A DNA stretch of 64,000 bases from Epiperipatus broadwayi (GCA_028023455.1 JAQFVV010012531.1:2728001-2792000), one strand, 5' to 3'; positions 35,462 to 47,704 are shown, numbered from the stretch's first letter. Notes: a model not told the origin generated them from the letters alone. Program-made: numbers and translations.

Positions 35462-36595
35462 TTTTAAATCAAATTAATAATGTTTAATTTTATATGTTTT
35501 CCGATTGATAAACATCATTTCCATTTTTTTTTTCTTATTGTAAAGATTATTTAAATGCATGAAATTTAAGTTGTTTATAGACGCTTGCATGAATTCGTTT
35601 ACGGTTAATTATATTTTGGTTTTCATATTTGATCAAAATATAGACATTCGATAAATAATGATACCATACGGTATCTAAAATGTATTTATTCGGATGTCTT
35701 TTAAGTTATTGGTGACAATGCAAGTATCTTATGGTGAATACTATTGGGTTACTTATAAATTTCCCTCTGCGATTGTCGGTATCAATAATTTTGTATTTTG
35801 ATCGTTTATGTTTATTTTGAAATGTTTTTGACCGTGGAATCTATGTAATCGATCTATACCCAACATTTTTAAACAAATCTGTGCGAACGTATTTAAATGT
35901 TAAATTTAAGTCGGGCGTGAATGGCTATATAGTTTTGTAAAGTTATATTAAGGGAGGGTAATCTTAGGTTATTCATTTCGTAGTTGAATTGGTTCAATGG
36001 ATTGGATATATTTGTGTAATTGTAGATGTAGTATGAGGTCCGCTACGGGCAGGATTATAGATATATGCCACACACCCTCTGTTTGCCTATGGATGGATTT
36101 GTAAGACGGCAAAGGACCGCAGTCCATTCCTATGGAGTTTTATGTTTATTGTTCTACTCGCCAACAGATGTCACATTCCTGTTGGTGGATAGACAATGTC
36201 TTCTCTAATCTACTTACTGATCAGATGTACATTCCTGATAGTATAGTATTTTGTGTTGTCGTATCATGCTACATTGAATACATGAATGTATCAGATGGAT
36301 TGGCGCCAGTTTGATTGCGAAATTTGTTGCCTAAGGTTAAATCAGGGAAGAATATTTTCTTTTCAAATGCAGATCTATGTAGTCTATTCATACTTGACTA
36401 TCTAAATAAAATATTAAACTCATTGAAACTTAGTTAAATGTAAAATTAAAAGTTAATATAAAAATCTAAAATGTTAAACTTATTCCTCAAAATTTAAATG
36501 TTATTTTATATGTGCGTAAATAAATATTTTATGTGTTAATCTCTGGCAGTGGCTTTTATTCTTTTATATTTAAGATATAAAATTTATATTTTATT
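35462..36595. other. Region downstream of candidate exon, less AT-rich
   Basis: No coding exon recognised. The 60-codon frame at 36132 has no motif. It may be the proximal part of a first intron. Confidence 0.35.
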
Positions 36596-36599
36596 ATCT

Positions 36600-36665
36600 C
36601 TGCTACTCCACTGAGCTAGTGACTTGGGCTAACAATTGGAATATTTAAATAAAGTGGAATCTTAA
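36600..36665. repeat. tRNA box A remnant next to a PLE-tail fragment
   Basis: The minus strand of 36605-36625 reads CACTAGCTCAGTGGAGTAGC, a good box A. Directly to the right, the plus strand has TTGGAATATTTAAATAAAGT (36636-36655), identical to the PLE tail near 33501. Confidence 0.35.
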
Positions 36666-37089
36666 CAGCGCGTATCTGCCTACTCTATAAATTTTTCTAG
36701 GTTTAAATGCCTAGATGGCGCCTTGTAGAGCAGATATCGTAGTTTGCGGTTAGATTCGATCTTCACTTTCATTTCGATCGTTATAATACATATATGTGAA
36801 AATAAAATTATAAAGAAAAAACAATTCATTAAAAACAGATGTATTTTTACAAATTTTGAACTTGATGCCTAGTCCATTATTCATCATACTTTATATCAAA
36901 ATATAGATTCAGTTCTTAATTTAAGTAATTAATGTAATCATGAAAATTTTAAATCAAAAATATTCTAAATTTTTATTGCTGTGATGTATTAAAGTAAATC
37001 TTTTTTTAATGAATACATTTAAAAGTGTTATTATAGTGAAAACATTTTTATAAAACATATATTATTTGAAACATTTCTGATAAATATTG

Positions 37090-37770
37090 AATTGATAACT
37101 GCTCTAGACATGCTAATATAGTTCAACAGGTAAACTGGATTTAGATATTTGAGTAGTTGATTAAGTAAGGAGCAAAGATGAAGTTAAAAGAATATTATTG
37201 GCAATGGAGGTTTTTACTAAGAGAAGGAAAATATTTTATGGATGTTTGAAGAGAGAATTAAGGGAATGGGGATAATTAAATGCTATGTGTGGAGTGTACT
37301 ATTGTATGGTTGTGAAATGTGGACAATGAGTAAAAAAAAAAATCAAAAACAGATTGGAAGAATAAGACATGGTCATGAAGTAGGATGGAAAAAATAGTTA
37401 AATAAATAAAATAAAAAAATAAAAAACAGATTGGAAGAATAAGACACGGTCATGAAGAAGGATGGAAAAAAATAGTTAAATAAATAAAATAACAAATGAA
37501 GAACTTTTGAAAAGAGTAAATAAAAAAAAAATAGTTTAATGAAAGATGTTTTGTAAGGGATGATAAATGGAAACAAGAAGGACGGAAAAGATTGATCTTG
37601 TTGAATGATATGAGATGAGAAAAGATACATGGATTTGAAAAGCTGAGCAATGAAGAGAACAGAGTTGAGAAATGAATGAATTTGTGATGTGAATGCTCTC
37701 TGGACCTGTCTATAGGAGAGAATACTATTGACTGATTGGATGCTCTACAATTAACAATTGTGAAATTAAT
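37090..37770 (+). pseudogene. RTE-like LINE C-terminal region (broken)
   Basis: Across frame breaks it reads EVFTKRRKIFYGCLKREL, then IKCYVWSVLLYGCEMWTMSK (about 37278-37335), then ITNEELLKRVNKK (about 37490), and ends NALWTCL near 37705. This is the familiar LINE tail in which KCYVWSVLLYGCETWT follows the RT thumb. Its wording differs from the 8-kb and 43-kb copies, so it is a second LINE subfamily. Many stops are present. Confidence 0.65.
37348..37494. repeat. Tandem duplication, about 74 bp x 2, inside the LINE tail
   Basis: Two units share AAAACAGATTGGAAGAATAA, GACA(T/C)GGTCATGAAG and AGTTAAATAAATAAAATAA. The duplication breaks the reading frame. Confidence 0.85.
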
Positions 37771-38340
37771 CAATTTTATTCTGCTTATAAGAAATAAGAT
37801 ACTTTTTCTTCATTTTTATTTTTCATTTTTAATGTTATGTTGAATTATTTTTCCCCACATTAAAAATTGAATTATTATTAATCACACATGAACAGTATAA
37901 TAATTCTCCCTTTTTTCATATTATTAAGTGAATTATTTATTATTCCATATAAATGATGTATTTTTAAGATTTGCATATTTTCTGCAAATATTAGGTATGA
38001 AGACAAGGAATGAAAGAAAAATATTTTTTCCTCTTTATATTTTTCACTTTTTTATACTGTTAAGAGTTGAATTGCTATAATATGCTTTAAAAAAAATACA
38101 GTAAAAGTTGCTTGAAAGTCTGAGTTCAAATCCTCTATATTTACAGTTAAGTTCCAGTTATATGAAGAATGCCTGTATTTCAAATACAGTAAAGTAAAAT
38201 TTGCTGATTATTGTTTTTTTTTTAAATGTTATATTCTAATGTTTGTCTGAAAGTTTGTGATAATGAACTTTTATTTGAAGTTATATTGGGGCATTTTCAG
38301 TCATTTAGTTGAAATGTTGTTTTTTTTTTTTAAAGAAACT

Positions 38341-38625
38341 CAGATTTTACACTTTTCCAAATATAGTATATTTGACTACTAGTAATAATATAGAAATTAG
38401 AGAGTCATCTTAACTTCAGTATTCAAGAATGCAAAGATTATTGGCACAAGATTGCTATAGATCAGCAATAATCAAAGAATTTATCACTTAAAAATTGTTT
38501 CTGTTATTATCAACAGTTGAATGTATTTCAGAAAGTATAAAGTCTGAATTTTGTTAACAATAAATTCAACTAGATGATGGAAATAATCTAAAATATATAC
38601 CAAAACATAACTCTAATGTTTTCCA
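38341..38625. repeat. Old Penelope-type fold-back copy
   Basis: The right part (38510-38610) reads CAACAGTTGAATGTATTTC, and later AGATGATGGAAATAATC and ACCAAAACATA, as in 33490-33600. The left part (38355-38385) is the diverged reverse complement. CAGATTT at 38341 and 38641 may be a short target duplication. Confidence 0.45.
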
Positions 38626-38740
38626 AATTTTTATAAACATCAGATTTACTTTCATGATTATTTTTTTTTTTTTGGCTTAGAATGTACTATAGTGTTACTG
38701 AGCATGAACTATGCTATATTTTGTTCCAAACCATTGTTTA

Positions 38741-38897
38741 TTAAATATCAAATCACCTCAAACATTAAGAAATTTTCAACTATGTCCTCTGTAAATAAAC
38801 ATATTAGGATCCACATTAGCTGTTTTAAAATGTGGACTCTAATATGTTTATTCATAGAGGGCATAGCTGAAATTTTCTTAATGTGATTTGATATTTA
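38741..38897. repeat. Near-perfect hairpin (MITE-like), arms about 70 bp
   Basis: The left arm contains AAATATCAAATCAC, TTTTCAACTATGTCCTCT and AATAAACATATTAG. The right arm, 38829-38897, is its complement in reverse order with few changes. No coding content; flanks do not give a certain target duplication. Confidence 0.75.
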
Positions 38898-39282
38898 TTT
38901 TAAATGGTGGTAGGCACTGAAATTATATTGTTTATTGTATTCGAAAGGGTATAGTGCTTTTTAAAATACACACATAAATAACAGATGATTTTATATGCAT
39001 ATATAAATCAAAAGAAGGTACTTGTGTATAATTCAACCGATGACGTTTTTGACTTACCGATTTCCCTTCCAGTAGACATCGACGTTTTTTGCATGACAGC
39101 ATTGTCATGGTAACCAAGTGACTGGCGTGATTAATCCATCAGAGAGTCAATTTTTTTTTTTTCACCCGCGAGATTTAAAATTCGTAGAGAGGTTTGGGAA
39201 ATTTTTTGATTTTTCTGTCTATTGTGATTTTGCTATCCACGGCATCACAGTTACTTTTTTGAGCTGTTAATTCGGGTAGTGT

Positions 39283-39800
39283 TTTATTTATCTGTTTATT
39301 TTGAATTTACAAATATTTTTTGTTAATATTTCTACAATTGAATTATGTTTTAATTTCATTTTTAATTTCTGAATCGTATCATACAGAAAATTATTTTTCG
39401 TAATTTATTCCGGTAAACTGTTTTTTATTTATCTGTTTATTTTAAATTTACAAAATCTTTTTGTTAATATTTCTACAATTCTCAAATTATTTTTCGTAAA
39501 TTCATCGGCAATTATAAAAATTACAGGGTGCGACGCCATTAATACCAGATTTGCATTAAATGACGCCATTAATACCAGATTTGCATTAAATCGCGTCTTT
39601 TTAATTTAGCTGTTTATTTAAAATTTACAAAATTTTTTTAATATTTCTACAATTGAATTACGTTTTAATTTAATTTTTAATTTCTGAATTGTATCATACA
39701 GAAAATTATTTTTCGTAAATTCATCGGCAATTTTTAATTTCTAAATTATATCATACAGAAAATTATTTTTCGTAAATTCATGGGCAATTATAAAAATTAC
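39283..39800. repeat. Internal tandem repeats of the 39-kb element
   Basis: Three or more diverged units each contain CTGTTTATTT, AATATTTCTACAATT, CATACAGAAAATTATTTTTC and GTAAATTCATCGGCAA. A separate 30-bp unit (GACGCCATTAATACCAGATT...) is repeated exactly at 39532-39561 and 39562-39591. Confidence 0.8.
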
Positions 39801-40154
39801 AGCTATGAGAGTAATACAAAGTATAGGTGTACGCCAAGCCTAACAGCTTGTCAAAAACACAAAGGGCCCCCCCCGCCAACTCCAGCGCTACGCGCTGTTT
39901 TTTATAATTGAGCATAATATAGGGTGGTTTTATAAATTCGAATATAGTTTTTTCTAAATTATTTTGACACATGCATGTACATTTTTATTTTTATTTTTTT
40001 TACTATTAGCCTGACCTGCGTCAGATTTTTGCCTTTTTTTTTTTTGTTTTTTTATCACGTGACCTGCGTCACATTTTTTTTCTTTTTTTTTATGTTTAAT
40101 TTTTTTTTTAATTTTTATATTTTTGCCATGTTTTTTTGTTTTTTACCACATGAT

Positions 40155-40336
40155 CAACCGATGATGTATTACCCTGAAGGCATATCGGTCTAATGTTGCA
40201 TTTTTTAACGTGCCGTGTTCACGTGATCTGCGGACACATTTTAGTGACTAAATGTGTCTGCAGATCACTTGGAGACGTTATCTTAAAAATCGCAACTTTA
40301 GACCGATGTGCCTTCAGGGTAATACATCATCGGTTG
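40155..40336. repeat. Long hairpin at the right end of the 39-kb element
   Basis: The arms pair from CAACCGATGATGTATTACCC on the left to its complement at 40317-40336, about 90 bp each with few mismatches, centred near 40245. The outer part of the arms reuses the terminal repeat text CAACCGATGA. Confidence 0.85.
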
Positions 40337-41065
40337 AATTATACACAAGTACCCAAAAGGGTAGTATAAAACAACATTTCAAAAAGATAACACCATATTT
40401 CTTTGAAGACCCATATTTTTCCCAAATTTTGGACTTCTAAAAGAGAGGTATGTCTTAAATTGAGAAAAAAATTTTTAACATCTTATTTATATGAATCTTT
40501 GCTTTACACTATATATGCATATAATATTATGATCATTAACCTGTGTAGAATAGCATGTTAAATCTTTTTTAATAATAAAAAAAATATTTAACATTACATG
40601 TCAATATTTTTTGGATGAATTTTGTAAACAGCTTTAACTACCTCTTAAACCATTATTTTTAATGTTATCTTGCTGATTTTTTCATAGAATTTTTTTACAA
40701 CTAATAAATCAATACAATAAAATATAAACCTGTTTTCATTCTGATTGGTTGTTTCTTGTTCTCTGCACAAGTGAGTGTCTGTCAATGATTTTCACAATTC
40801 CAATATCTTCTCTTTGATTTCAAAGTGAAAACATATGTTTTGGAATCTTTGTTTATATATTTATATTTTTTTTCGGAAAATATTGTAAAAATATAAATTA
40901 TTTTAGAAGACTGATTCACATTTTAATAGAAAAATTTACTTTTACACAAAAGCAAATTGAGAAAAAAAAATCAATGATGTATGGATGCAATTTGCAATTG
41001 GATAACAAAAATACATTTTATGTCGACTACTATAGATTATTTTTGCCGATTATAAAGAGGAATTT

Positions 41066-41177
41066 TTTTTTTCATATGTCATAGCATTGGCCGGGAAGTG
41101 AACCCGCAACAACTGTCTGCAACTAACTGCTTGCTTGCAAGGTGGTTGCACTGACCTTTCGGCTAGCAATGTTTGAC
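41066..41177 (-). repeat. tRNA-related SINE, perfect 10-bp TSD
   Basis: The duplication AGAGGAATTT lies at 41056-41065 and 41178-41187. On the minus strand it runs GTCAAACATTGCTAGCC, then CTTGCAAGCAAGCAG, then box B GGTTCACTTCC, CCGGCCAATGCTATGAC and an A-rich tail. About 112 bp. Same family as 50324-50430 and 60504-60622. Confidence 0.85.
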
Positions 41178-41189
41178 AGAGGAATTTAT

Positions 41190-42600
41190 TTTGAAAAAAC
41201 TTTCTTTTACTAATCTGACAAATTATTATTTTGCATTTTAAAAAAAGTTTTTAATCAAAAGAAAAAAGATTACATTAAATGTCAATACCATATTTTAAAA
41301 TCTTTTTTTTTTCTTTGAAAAAAACTTCTAATCGTATTTACATTAAAAAAAAAAAGACTTTGTAATACAAACAATATACATATAATTTTGAGTTTGCCGT
41401 TTTGGAAAAATATACCTGAAAAAATTATTAAAAAAAATTTTAAATGTTGCATCGCAAACAATTTAAATGGCTTGAAGATCATGTAATCTGGTGGAATAGT
41501 GAAGATGAGAATTTAAGTTCTGAAAGTGAAGATATATAAAGTGAAAAGAAGATTCACAATAAATTAGGTGAACATATTGTATTTATATTAGATCTTATTT
41601 GAGAAAATAAATGTTTCTTTATTTTTCAATAAAATCATTTTAAATTTTTTTCCCAATTTTCCAAGTTTAAAATCTTGCATCTTATATTGAAAGTAATACA
41701 ATAATATAATTATTAATAATAAATAGAGGAAATACTTATTTTATTAATTTGCTCATACATTTATTAAAGCAATAAGAATATGAAAAAAGTAAATGGCAAA
41801 ATATGCTCTAAGTAATATTCATTTATTTTCAATAACTTTTTTCTTTTATAAAAAAGATGTCTCTTTGAAGATATTATTATCTCCTCAATTATTTAATGCT
41901 TAATAAATATTCTGAAATCTTATAAAACTTACTTTTAGAAAATATTTCATTAAGCAAAATTATCAAATTCAGAACGAAATAATGAAGGAAAATTAAAATA
42001 AGTGCATTCAACATAAACTGAAGATATTTATTAATATATGTAATTTGTACAAGCTACACTTAGAGAAGGAAAAATGGCTGCCAAATATTACAATTTGTGA
42101 ATTTTAATAGATTTTTTTGTTGATTTATATACATTTTTGATTATTTGTTTACATTTTATTTTGGTTAGTGTATAATTAAAATCACTTAGTTAAATATAGG
42201 GAAGTTCATGCTTACAGTGCAGTTAATTAATTACTCAAAAAAACTTTCTATTGTTGATCTTTAAAAAAGATTAAATCTAATTGCTAAGTGGAAATAGAAA
42301 CAAAAAACAAATTGTTAATTAAAGTGCATATTAAATAAGGAAGTGAAGGGAGAAAATAGTTAAATTAATAAATATTTACTTTTGTTATTAACATGTTATA
42401 AAAATGTTTTTATTAAAATATTAAAAATTATTATTGAAATTTATATTTAATAAAGAAGGAAAACAAATTGATAAACATTATTTTGATTACTATTATATTA
42501 AGATTCTGCACTGATATAAATATTTTAAATGGCTTTGTTTTAAAAATAAATTTAATATACAGAATATATGTTTAAAATTTTAAATATTATGATTAATATT
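41190..42600. other. AT-rich non-coding stretch
   Basis: Nothing recognised. Confidence 0.5.
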
Positions 42601-42614
42601 TATTTAAATTTTCA

Positions 42615-42800
42615 TTAGTTTATGGGTGATTTAAAACACACAAGAGAATCAATTTCAACCATTATCAATAAACTGCAAGGTGCCTTCCTTATTTCATCCA
42701 TCCATCTCAAATGTATTTTTTTGCCTTTTATAATCCTTTGAAAACCAATTTTAGACTTCAACTGTCCATCTAATATCTCTTCTTTCAATAGGTTCATCAC
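42615..42800 (-). pseudogene. C-terminal tail of the second RTE copy
   Basis: Reads LLKEEILDGQLKSKIGFQRI and HLRWMDEIRK. The phrase G-x-x-K-x-x-x-G...RWMD(D/E)I is the usual end of RTE polyproteins. The matching text in copy 1 is near 8350-8460. Confidence 0.6.
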
Positions 42801-43034
42801 AGCTTTATTTCAGTTTTTTAATCTTTTCAATGATAATACCTGTCTATTCTCTCATCCATGCATTTCATTTTCAATCTCTTCTTGTTATTCCTAACATATA
42901 TCTCTCAGTATGTTGCTGCATGATCTGAGGTGCCTGAATTGTGCTGTTTAGTGTCCAAACCTCAGATCTATAAGAACTGGTAAAGTACAAGTATTAAAAA
43001 TCCTTTTAAAACATAGACGTATTTCTTTTTAACA

Positions 43035-43250
43035 TTAATTTATTTCTACCAAAAGCACTTTATCCAAGATTATGTTCCTATTTGTATTAATAATATGATT
43101 GAGGTATTTGTAAGCATTAACTTCTACTAATTCATTTACTTCAATCTTTTTAGTATTTATTTTTACTTTTACTTTATTGCTTTTCTGAAGTCTCTGGAGC
43201 ATTGTTTGCAAAAACAAACACATCATCTGCAAAATGTAGATCATCTCCAT
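43035..43250 (-). pseudogene. RT palm/thumb fragment of the second RTE copy
   Basis: The frame includes KVKINTKKIEVNELVEVNAY and KYLNHIINTNRN, equivalent to the LINE block K-V-N-x-x-K-T...F-x-YLG. The segment before it reads LHFADDVFVFANNA in a neighbouring frame (complement near 43235-43195), so unlike copy 1 the FADD catalytic motif is still legible. Frameshifts on both sides break it. Confidence 0.65.
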
Positions 43251-45086
43251 TTACTTTCATTCCTTTAGCATCTCATTTTAATCCACAAAATACTTCAAGA
43301 TATAATACTATCCTCAGTTTATATATTGATGATCCAATACTTTAATCCTTGCAAAAATGCTTAAAGAATTAAATGTCTTTTCATAATCTACAAATTCAAA
43401 ACATAGCAACTCATATTTGTTTCTTCTATGACTTCTCTCAATGTTTGAATGTGATCTACTGTGCTAAAATCATTTTTGAATCCATCTGAGTTGTGGTTAT
43501 TCTAGTAAAAAAAAATTGAATAGAATTGATAGAAGATTGATAGATCTGTAATTTCCAATATCTTCTTTATCACCTTCCTTAAATTTCAATATCATTACTG
43601 CTCTGTACATCTTTATCATTTAGAGATTTGGTATATAATTTTCCCAATAGTTTGTATTTCTTTACCAACTTTTTTTAAGATATCAATTATAATTCTATCA
43701 TATTCTGGACTTTTCTTCATAGATTTAAATTGCATTTCTCACTTCTTCACTTTAAATGTGTGGAAATTTCGATGATGCAATAATTGTAAAAAATATTGTA
43801 GTTTTTTGTTTTCTTATTCTTTATTACTGTATAATTTTTTACAGAATTTTTTCATTTTTTTAGCGATAATTCCATTTTTCTTCTTCTTGCAAAATAACTT
43901 TCCTTCCAAGATACTGTTTTATACTTTTGAGACTTATTCTCTTCTAAAGCTTTCTTTGCTAAATCACAATTTCATTATTAATTCTTTTTTATATTATTTC
44001 ACAAAACTATAGATATTCAATTTTTCATGGATCATTTTTAAAATTTTTCCTACTTCTTTCATACATTTTTGTGTCTTAGTAAAAAATTTACCAGTAAGTT
44101 GCTACTTATTTGTACCAACTATTTTTATTACAGTTTTTAATAATCAGTTATCATCTTATTGATTTCATTTAAATTTGAACATCTTCTAAATCTGTTAATA
44201 TTTTTAAATGATCATAAGTTTTAAGTTAAATTTATTGGAGGTCTTTAGTTTTGCATTAATATATATGTTACATCTTATTAGTAGATCCTGAACCTTTATT
44301 TGGAATCCTCTATTTTCATTTCTGTTTAGAATTTTTCTATTGCCTTTCTCATTTCTATTTACCTACAACATTTTCATTTTTTAACTATTTACCAATTCTA
44401 TCATTAAAATCTCCCATGACAATTTTAAAATGTTATTTGATCAAAAGCAAATATGTATATCCATGTAAAAATCCTGTTGTACTTCATCACAATTAGAACT
44501 AGTTTGGGCATAACCCTGAATGATCTGCATTTGGCATCTTCCATTTACTTAAATAACTAATCTTGATAATCTGTCTGATATACCCCCAATCTGTACAATA
44601 TTTGTTCTTAACACTTTCAATTCATAATGAATCCTACTTGACTAGTGTTTTCAATATTTGTGTCTTTTTAATAAAATATATGTCCATATTTTAAATCAAT
44701 TGCCTCTTCAAACTTCATAAAACCCAACTATGTACCATTCAATATAATACAATTTTTTTTGCACTTCGTGCAATCTTCCTCCACTTGACAGTAATCTGCA
44801 GATGTAGATAACTAAATAAAAGATTATGTTCACATGGCAGCTTTGATCTGTAATCAGGGCATTCTTATCACCTTTCATCTTCAACCACCAACTGTTGCTT
44901 TGAATGGTGATTTTATAAACATTTGGGAACAAGGGCTATAATTCAGTTGTCTGTCAAGATTGTAAATGCCAATTTAAAACCGAAACACATTTACACACAT
45001 TCAATCTGCCTTAATTCAACTAATATTGCTTGATCTTTAAACTCAGAAGCAAAAACTAGAAGTTCACTATGCTAGCTGATGCAACC

Positions 45087-45096
45087 CCCCCCCCCA
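45087..45096. repeat. C-run
   Basis: About ten C in a row inside the LINE 5' region; the 8-kb copy has no such run at the homologous place (near 11890), so it expanded in this copy. Confidence 0.7.
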
Positions 45097-46059
45097 TTCA
45101 TTTACTACATGACTGATCATATAGAAATAATAGCTGCAATGACAAGAACATATGGAGTGGATATTTAGGAATTTATCAGCTTTGTTTCTTTAAGCCTCAA
45201 AGAGGAATAATCAATAGATCAGAAACTTCTTTTTTTTTCAACCTAATAAAGCTTTCTTCAAAAGATTGTATTTAGCTAATCCAGAAACCTAAATATATTT
45301 ATATAATTATCAGCAAAGTGAGCGATTAACTCTTAAACATTTAAAAGTATCAATCCAAGTCATCAAATTAAAAAATGTATACCTTATACATTTCAGAAAT
45401 CAAGTTAACTAAAAAGCTAACAAGATAACACGGATCAACTATTCAAAAAAGTACATATATACCTAGATTTAACTATCATGAGTTAAGGAACCAATTGCCT
45501 TCATGTTGGCAAAGAGAACCCATTAATCATGAACTAACATTATTATGATATATGAGGATCTATTTAGAATAAAACCATTGCCTACAGAAAGCATATATAT
45601 ATACATTTTATTTTAAGAAAAAAAATTAGATTACTAATAATTTTATAAATTTCCTTTCCCTACTTGAATCATTTCTCAATGAGTGAACAAAGGAAATCCT
45701 CTTGATAACATCTATCTTATGAGACTAAATTATCTATTCTTACAATAGTATTGTTCTTATGAAAATAATATTTTTAATTAATTTGATACTGACAACTTAT
45801 GTACAGTTAATGCACAAACTTTAGCTATATCTGATAAAACATGTCTACATGAAAGAAAAATAGAAGAGTTTCTTAACTAGTAAAACAGATTTTTTATGTA
45901 AATCATAGTAAATCTTTATATATACAAGCATGTACACAGAATAGTAGAAGAGCCTTGTAATGTATTAACATGCAACCATTATCATTCCCATGGCTTAGGA
46001 TTGAGTTCAGACTGAGAAAATCTAATTTTCTTTGTATTTCAATTAGGTTTTTTTTTTTT

Positions 46060-46260
46060 TTTTTTTTTCAAGTAGCTGGCCCATAATCATTACAACTAAA
46101 TATCTAAGGAAATGATAGAAAAATACCCAAACTCTCTACCATCTGAAAATTGTAATGTCTGGTGTGAAATGCCTTTTCTTTCACTGCACTGTTTCTCTAC
46201 AAGAGGCTATTGAAAAGATTTTTTCCTTCTATGAGATATTTAAAGGGTGTTTTACCTTCA
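46060..46260 (-). repeat. Dispersed repeat family R1 copy
   Basis: The minus strand reads CCTCTTGTAGAGAAACAG, later ACACCAGACATTAC, and ends TTATGGGCCAGCTACTTGAA before a T-run. Confidence 0.5.
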
Positions 46261-46863
46261 TCTATTCCAATTGACTTTTTTTTTTTTTTGAAGACATAAT
46301 TTGAACTATGGAGCATGATCCTCTATATTGAGAATTGAAAAAATATTAAATAAATTAATGATGATAATACTACTAATAATAACAACAAACTATACTTTTA
46401 GTTCATTGTGGCTTGGAAGTAAAAGTTATGGGTAACATGCAACTCCTGTACTGCACTTTCTCTGTTGAATTAAAGTATTAAAACAGGCAAAACACTCCAT
46501 ACAGTAGTGCCACTCAGAACCAACCAGAGTAATCAATAGATGCCCGAAGAAATAGTGATCATGTGTTGAATTAAAATACAAACTAATAGTAAAATATTGT
46601 GGAAAATGTATACATAACACAACAATTTTTATAATAGTTTTTAAGATTTACTTTATTAGAATTAATAGTTTACATCATAATAAAAGTCAATAAAGAATGA
46701 TGAATGGCACTTTAATATAAACATAAAAAGGCTGACAAAACCTCCAGTGCATTGCAGTTAATCTAAACATTCAATTATTTTGTCAGCCATATTGGCTGAA
46801 TATCAGGCTTTTTAAATTCATGAATGAGATACTTCAAGATGAATCAGTCATGATTAAGTAACA

Positions 46864-47696
46864 ATTACTTTCTGGTAATCTGCAGAGGCTTTTCTATGAT
46901 AGAATCCCTCTGTCCGGTATGTAAATTCGAGGAAGATACAATTTTTCATATATTAGAGGATTGCATAAAGATGCAGGAATGTAGAAGCATTATGCAGTCA
47001 ATATACCATTACAAACAGCCGCTCATAGCCTTGCTAAGACAAGCAATAGCAACAAGACAATATGTGATAATTAGAGGTGTTACTTTCTTAATATTCAATA
47101 TGTGACTAAACAGATGTGAAGGGATATTCGGACCAAATGATACTATACTCTCACTGATATTCCTGAAAAAACTCATGAAACTAAAACTAAAGATCAACTC
47201 ATCATACCTCAATTCATTTACAGTGGAACATAGGAGCTCTTCTCCCAAAGTACATGAACATCAAGAAAAAAACTATAAAAAATGGAACCAAACGGACACA
47301 TACAGGAACTGAGATGTAATAGACAAGGTTGTTATTTGAGAGAGCAGTAAATAAGTAATGACAATGGACAAAGAGTTCAATGTCAAAAGAGCAATGAATC
47401 TGCACCAGTTCTGAAACCTCTCTATCAGAACCTAAACACATGCATAGGCAGGACAGATAAACATTGACACAGTCATGGAAAACATGGAACAAAAAGAAAT
47501 AAGGACAGCCCTGCAGATGACTCAAAGGCAACACAGGACATCAAAACCATGAAACAACTCGGAGCAAAAATAGACTTTACCCTATTTGAGCTCAAATCAT
47601 TTTACAAAATACATGTAGAAATTTTTTTGATTGTTTTTTTGATTAACCAATGTACACATTAGTAATAAAGGTTCTTGATAAAAAAAATTAAAAAAA
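46864..47696 (+). mobile_element. 5'-truncated LINE, 8-bp TSD
   Basis: AAGTAACA occurs at 46856-46863 and 47697-47704. The insertion starts in coding sequence and ends ATAAAGGTTCTTGATAAAAA with an A-rich tail, as expected for LINE retroposition. Confidence 0.65.
46886..47230 (+). pseudogene. LINE ORF2 C-terminus with Cys/His knuckle
   Basis: The frame reads RIPLCPVCKFEEDTIFHILE followed by DC at about 46905-46960, a C-x2-C-x8-H-x4-C knuckle, then QPLIALLRQAIATRQYV. After a stop at 47103 the same frame carries on as CEGIFGPNDTILS and ends near 47250. Related in layout to the 14.1-kb tail but with different wording, so a distinct LINE lineage or an older split. Only about 120 residues of the polyprotein survive. 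Confidence 0.6.
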
Positions 47697-47704
47697 AAGT
47701 AACA

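Larger units (their letters stand above)
39017..40353. mobile_element. Unclassified DNA element, 27-bp TIRs, about 1.34 kb
   Basis: The ends 39017-39043 and 40327-40353 are perfect inverted copies starting GGTACTTGTGTATAATTC. Flanks CAAAAGAA (39009-39016) and CAAAAGGG (40354-40361) agree at 6 of 8 bases, suggesting an 8-bp duplication. Inside are tandem repeats (39283-39800), CG-rich spots (near 39868-39895), T-rich tracts and a long hairpin at the right end. No transposase is recognisable. The 8-bp duplication allows hAT or P, but the ends match neither that I can recognise. Confidence 0.68.
42640..45210 (-). mobile_element. RTE-type LINE, second decayed copy
   Basis: Collinear with 8290-12005 on the same strand. 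5' region landmarks shared by both copies are CTATGCTAGCTGATGCA-like text (about 45070) and AATTTATCAG-TTTGTTTCTTTAAG (about 45175). The endonuclease opens near 44820 with YICRLLSSGGRLHEVQKKL. RT text DFSTVDHIQTLREVIEE is near 43460. KVKINTKKIEVNELVEVNAY is near 43160. The tail with GQLKSKIGFQRIIKGKK and LRWMDEIRK (42765-42690) gives the C-terminus. The middle is shortened by deletions. Confidence 0.72.

Noticed and set aside
37373-37773. Two minus-strand frames of 85 and 107 codons
   Set aside because: They are shadows of the plus-strand LINE tail and run through its duplicated unit.
47009-47534. Minus-strand frames of 79 and 106 codons
   Set aside because: Opposite strand of the truncated LINE at 46864-47696.
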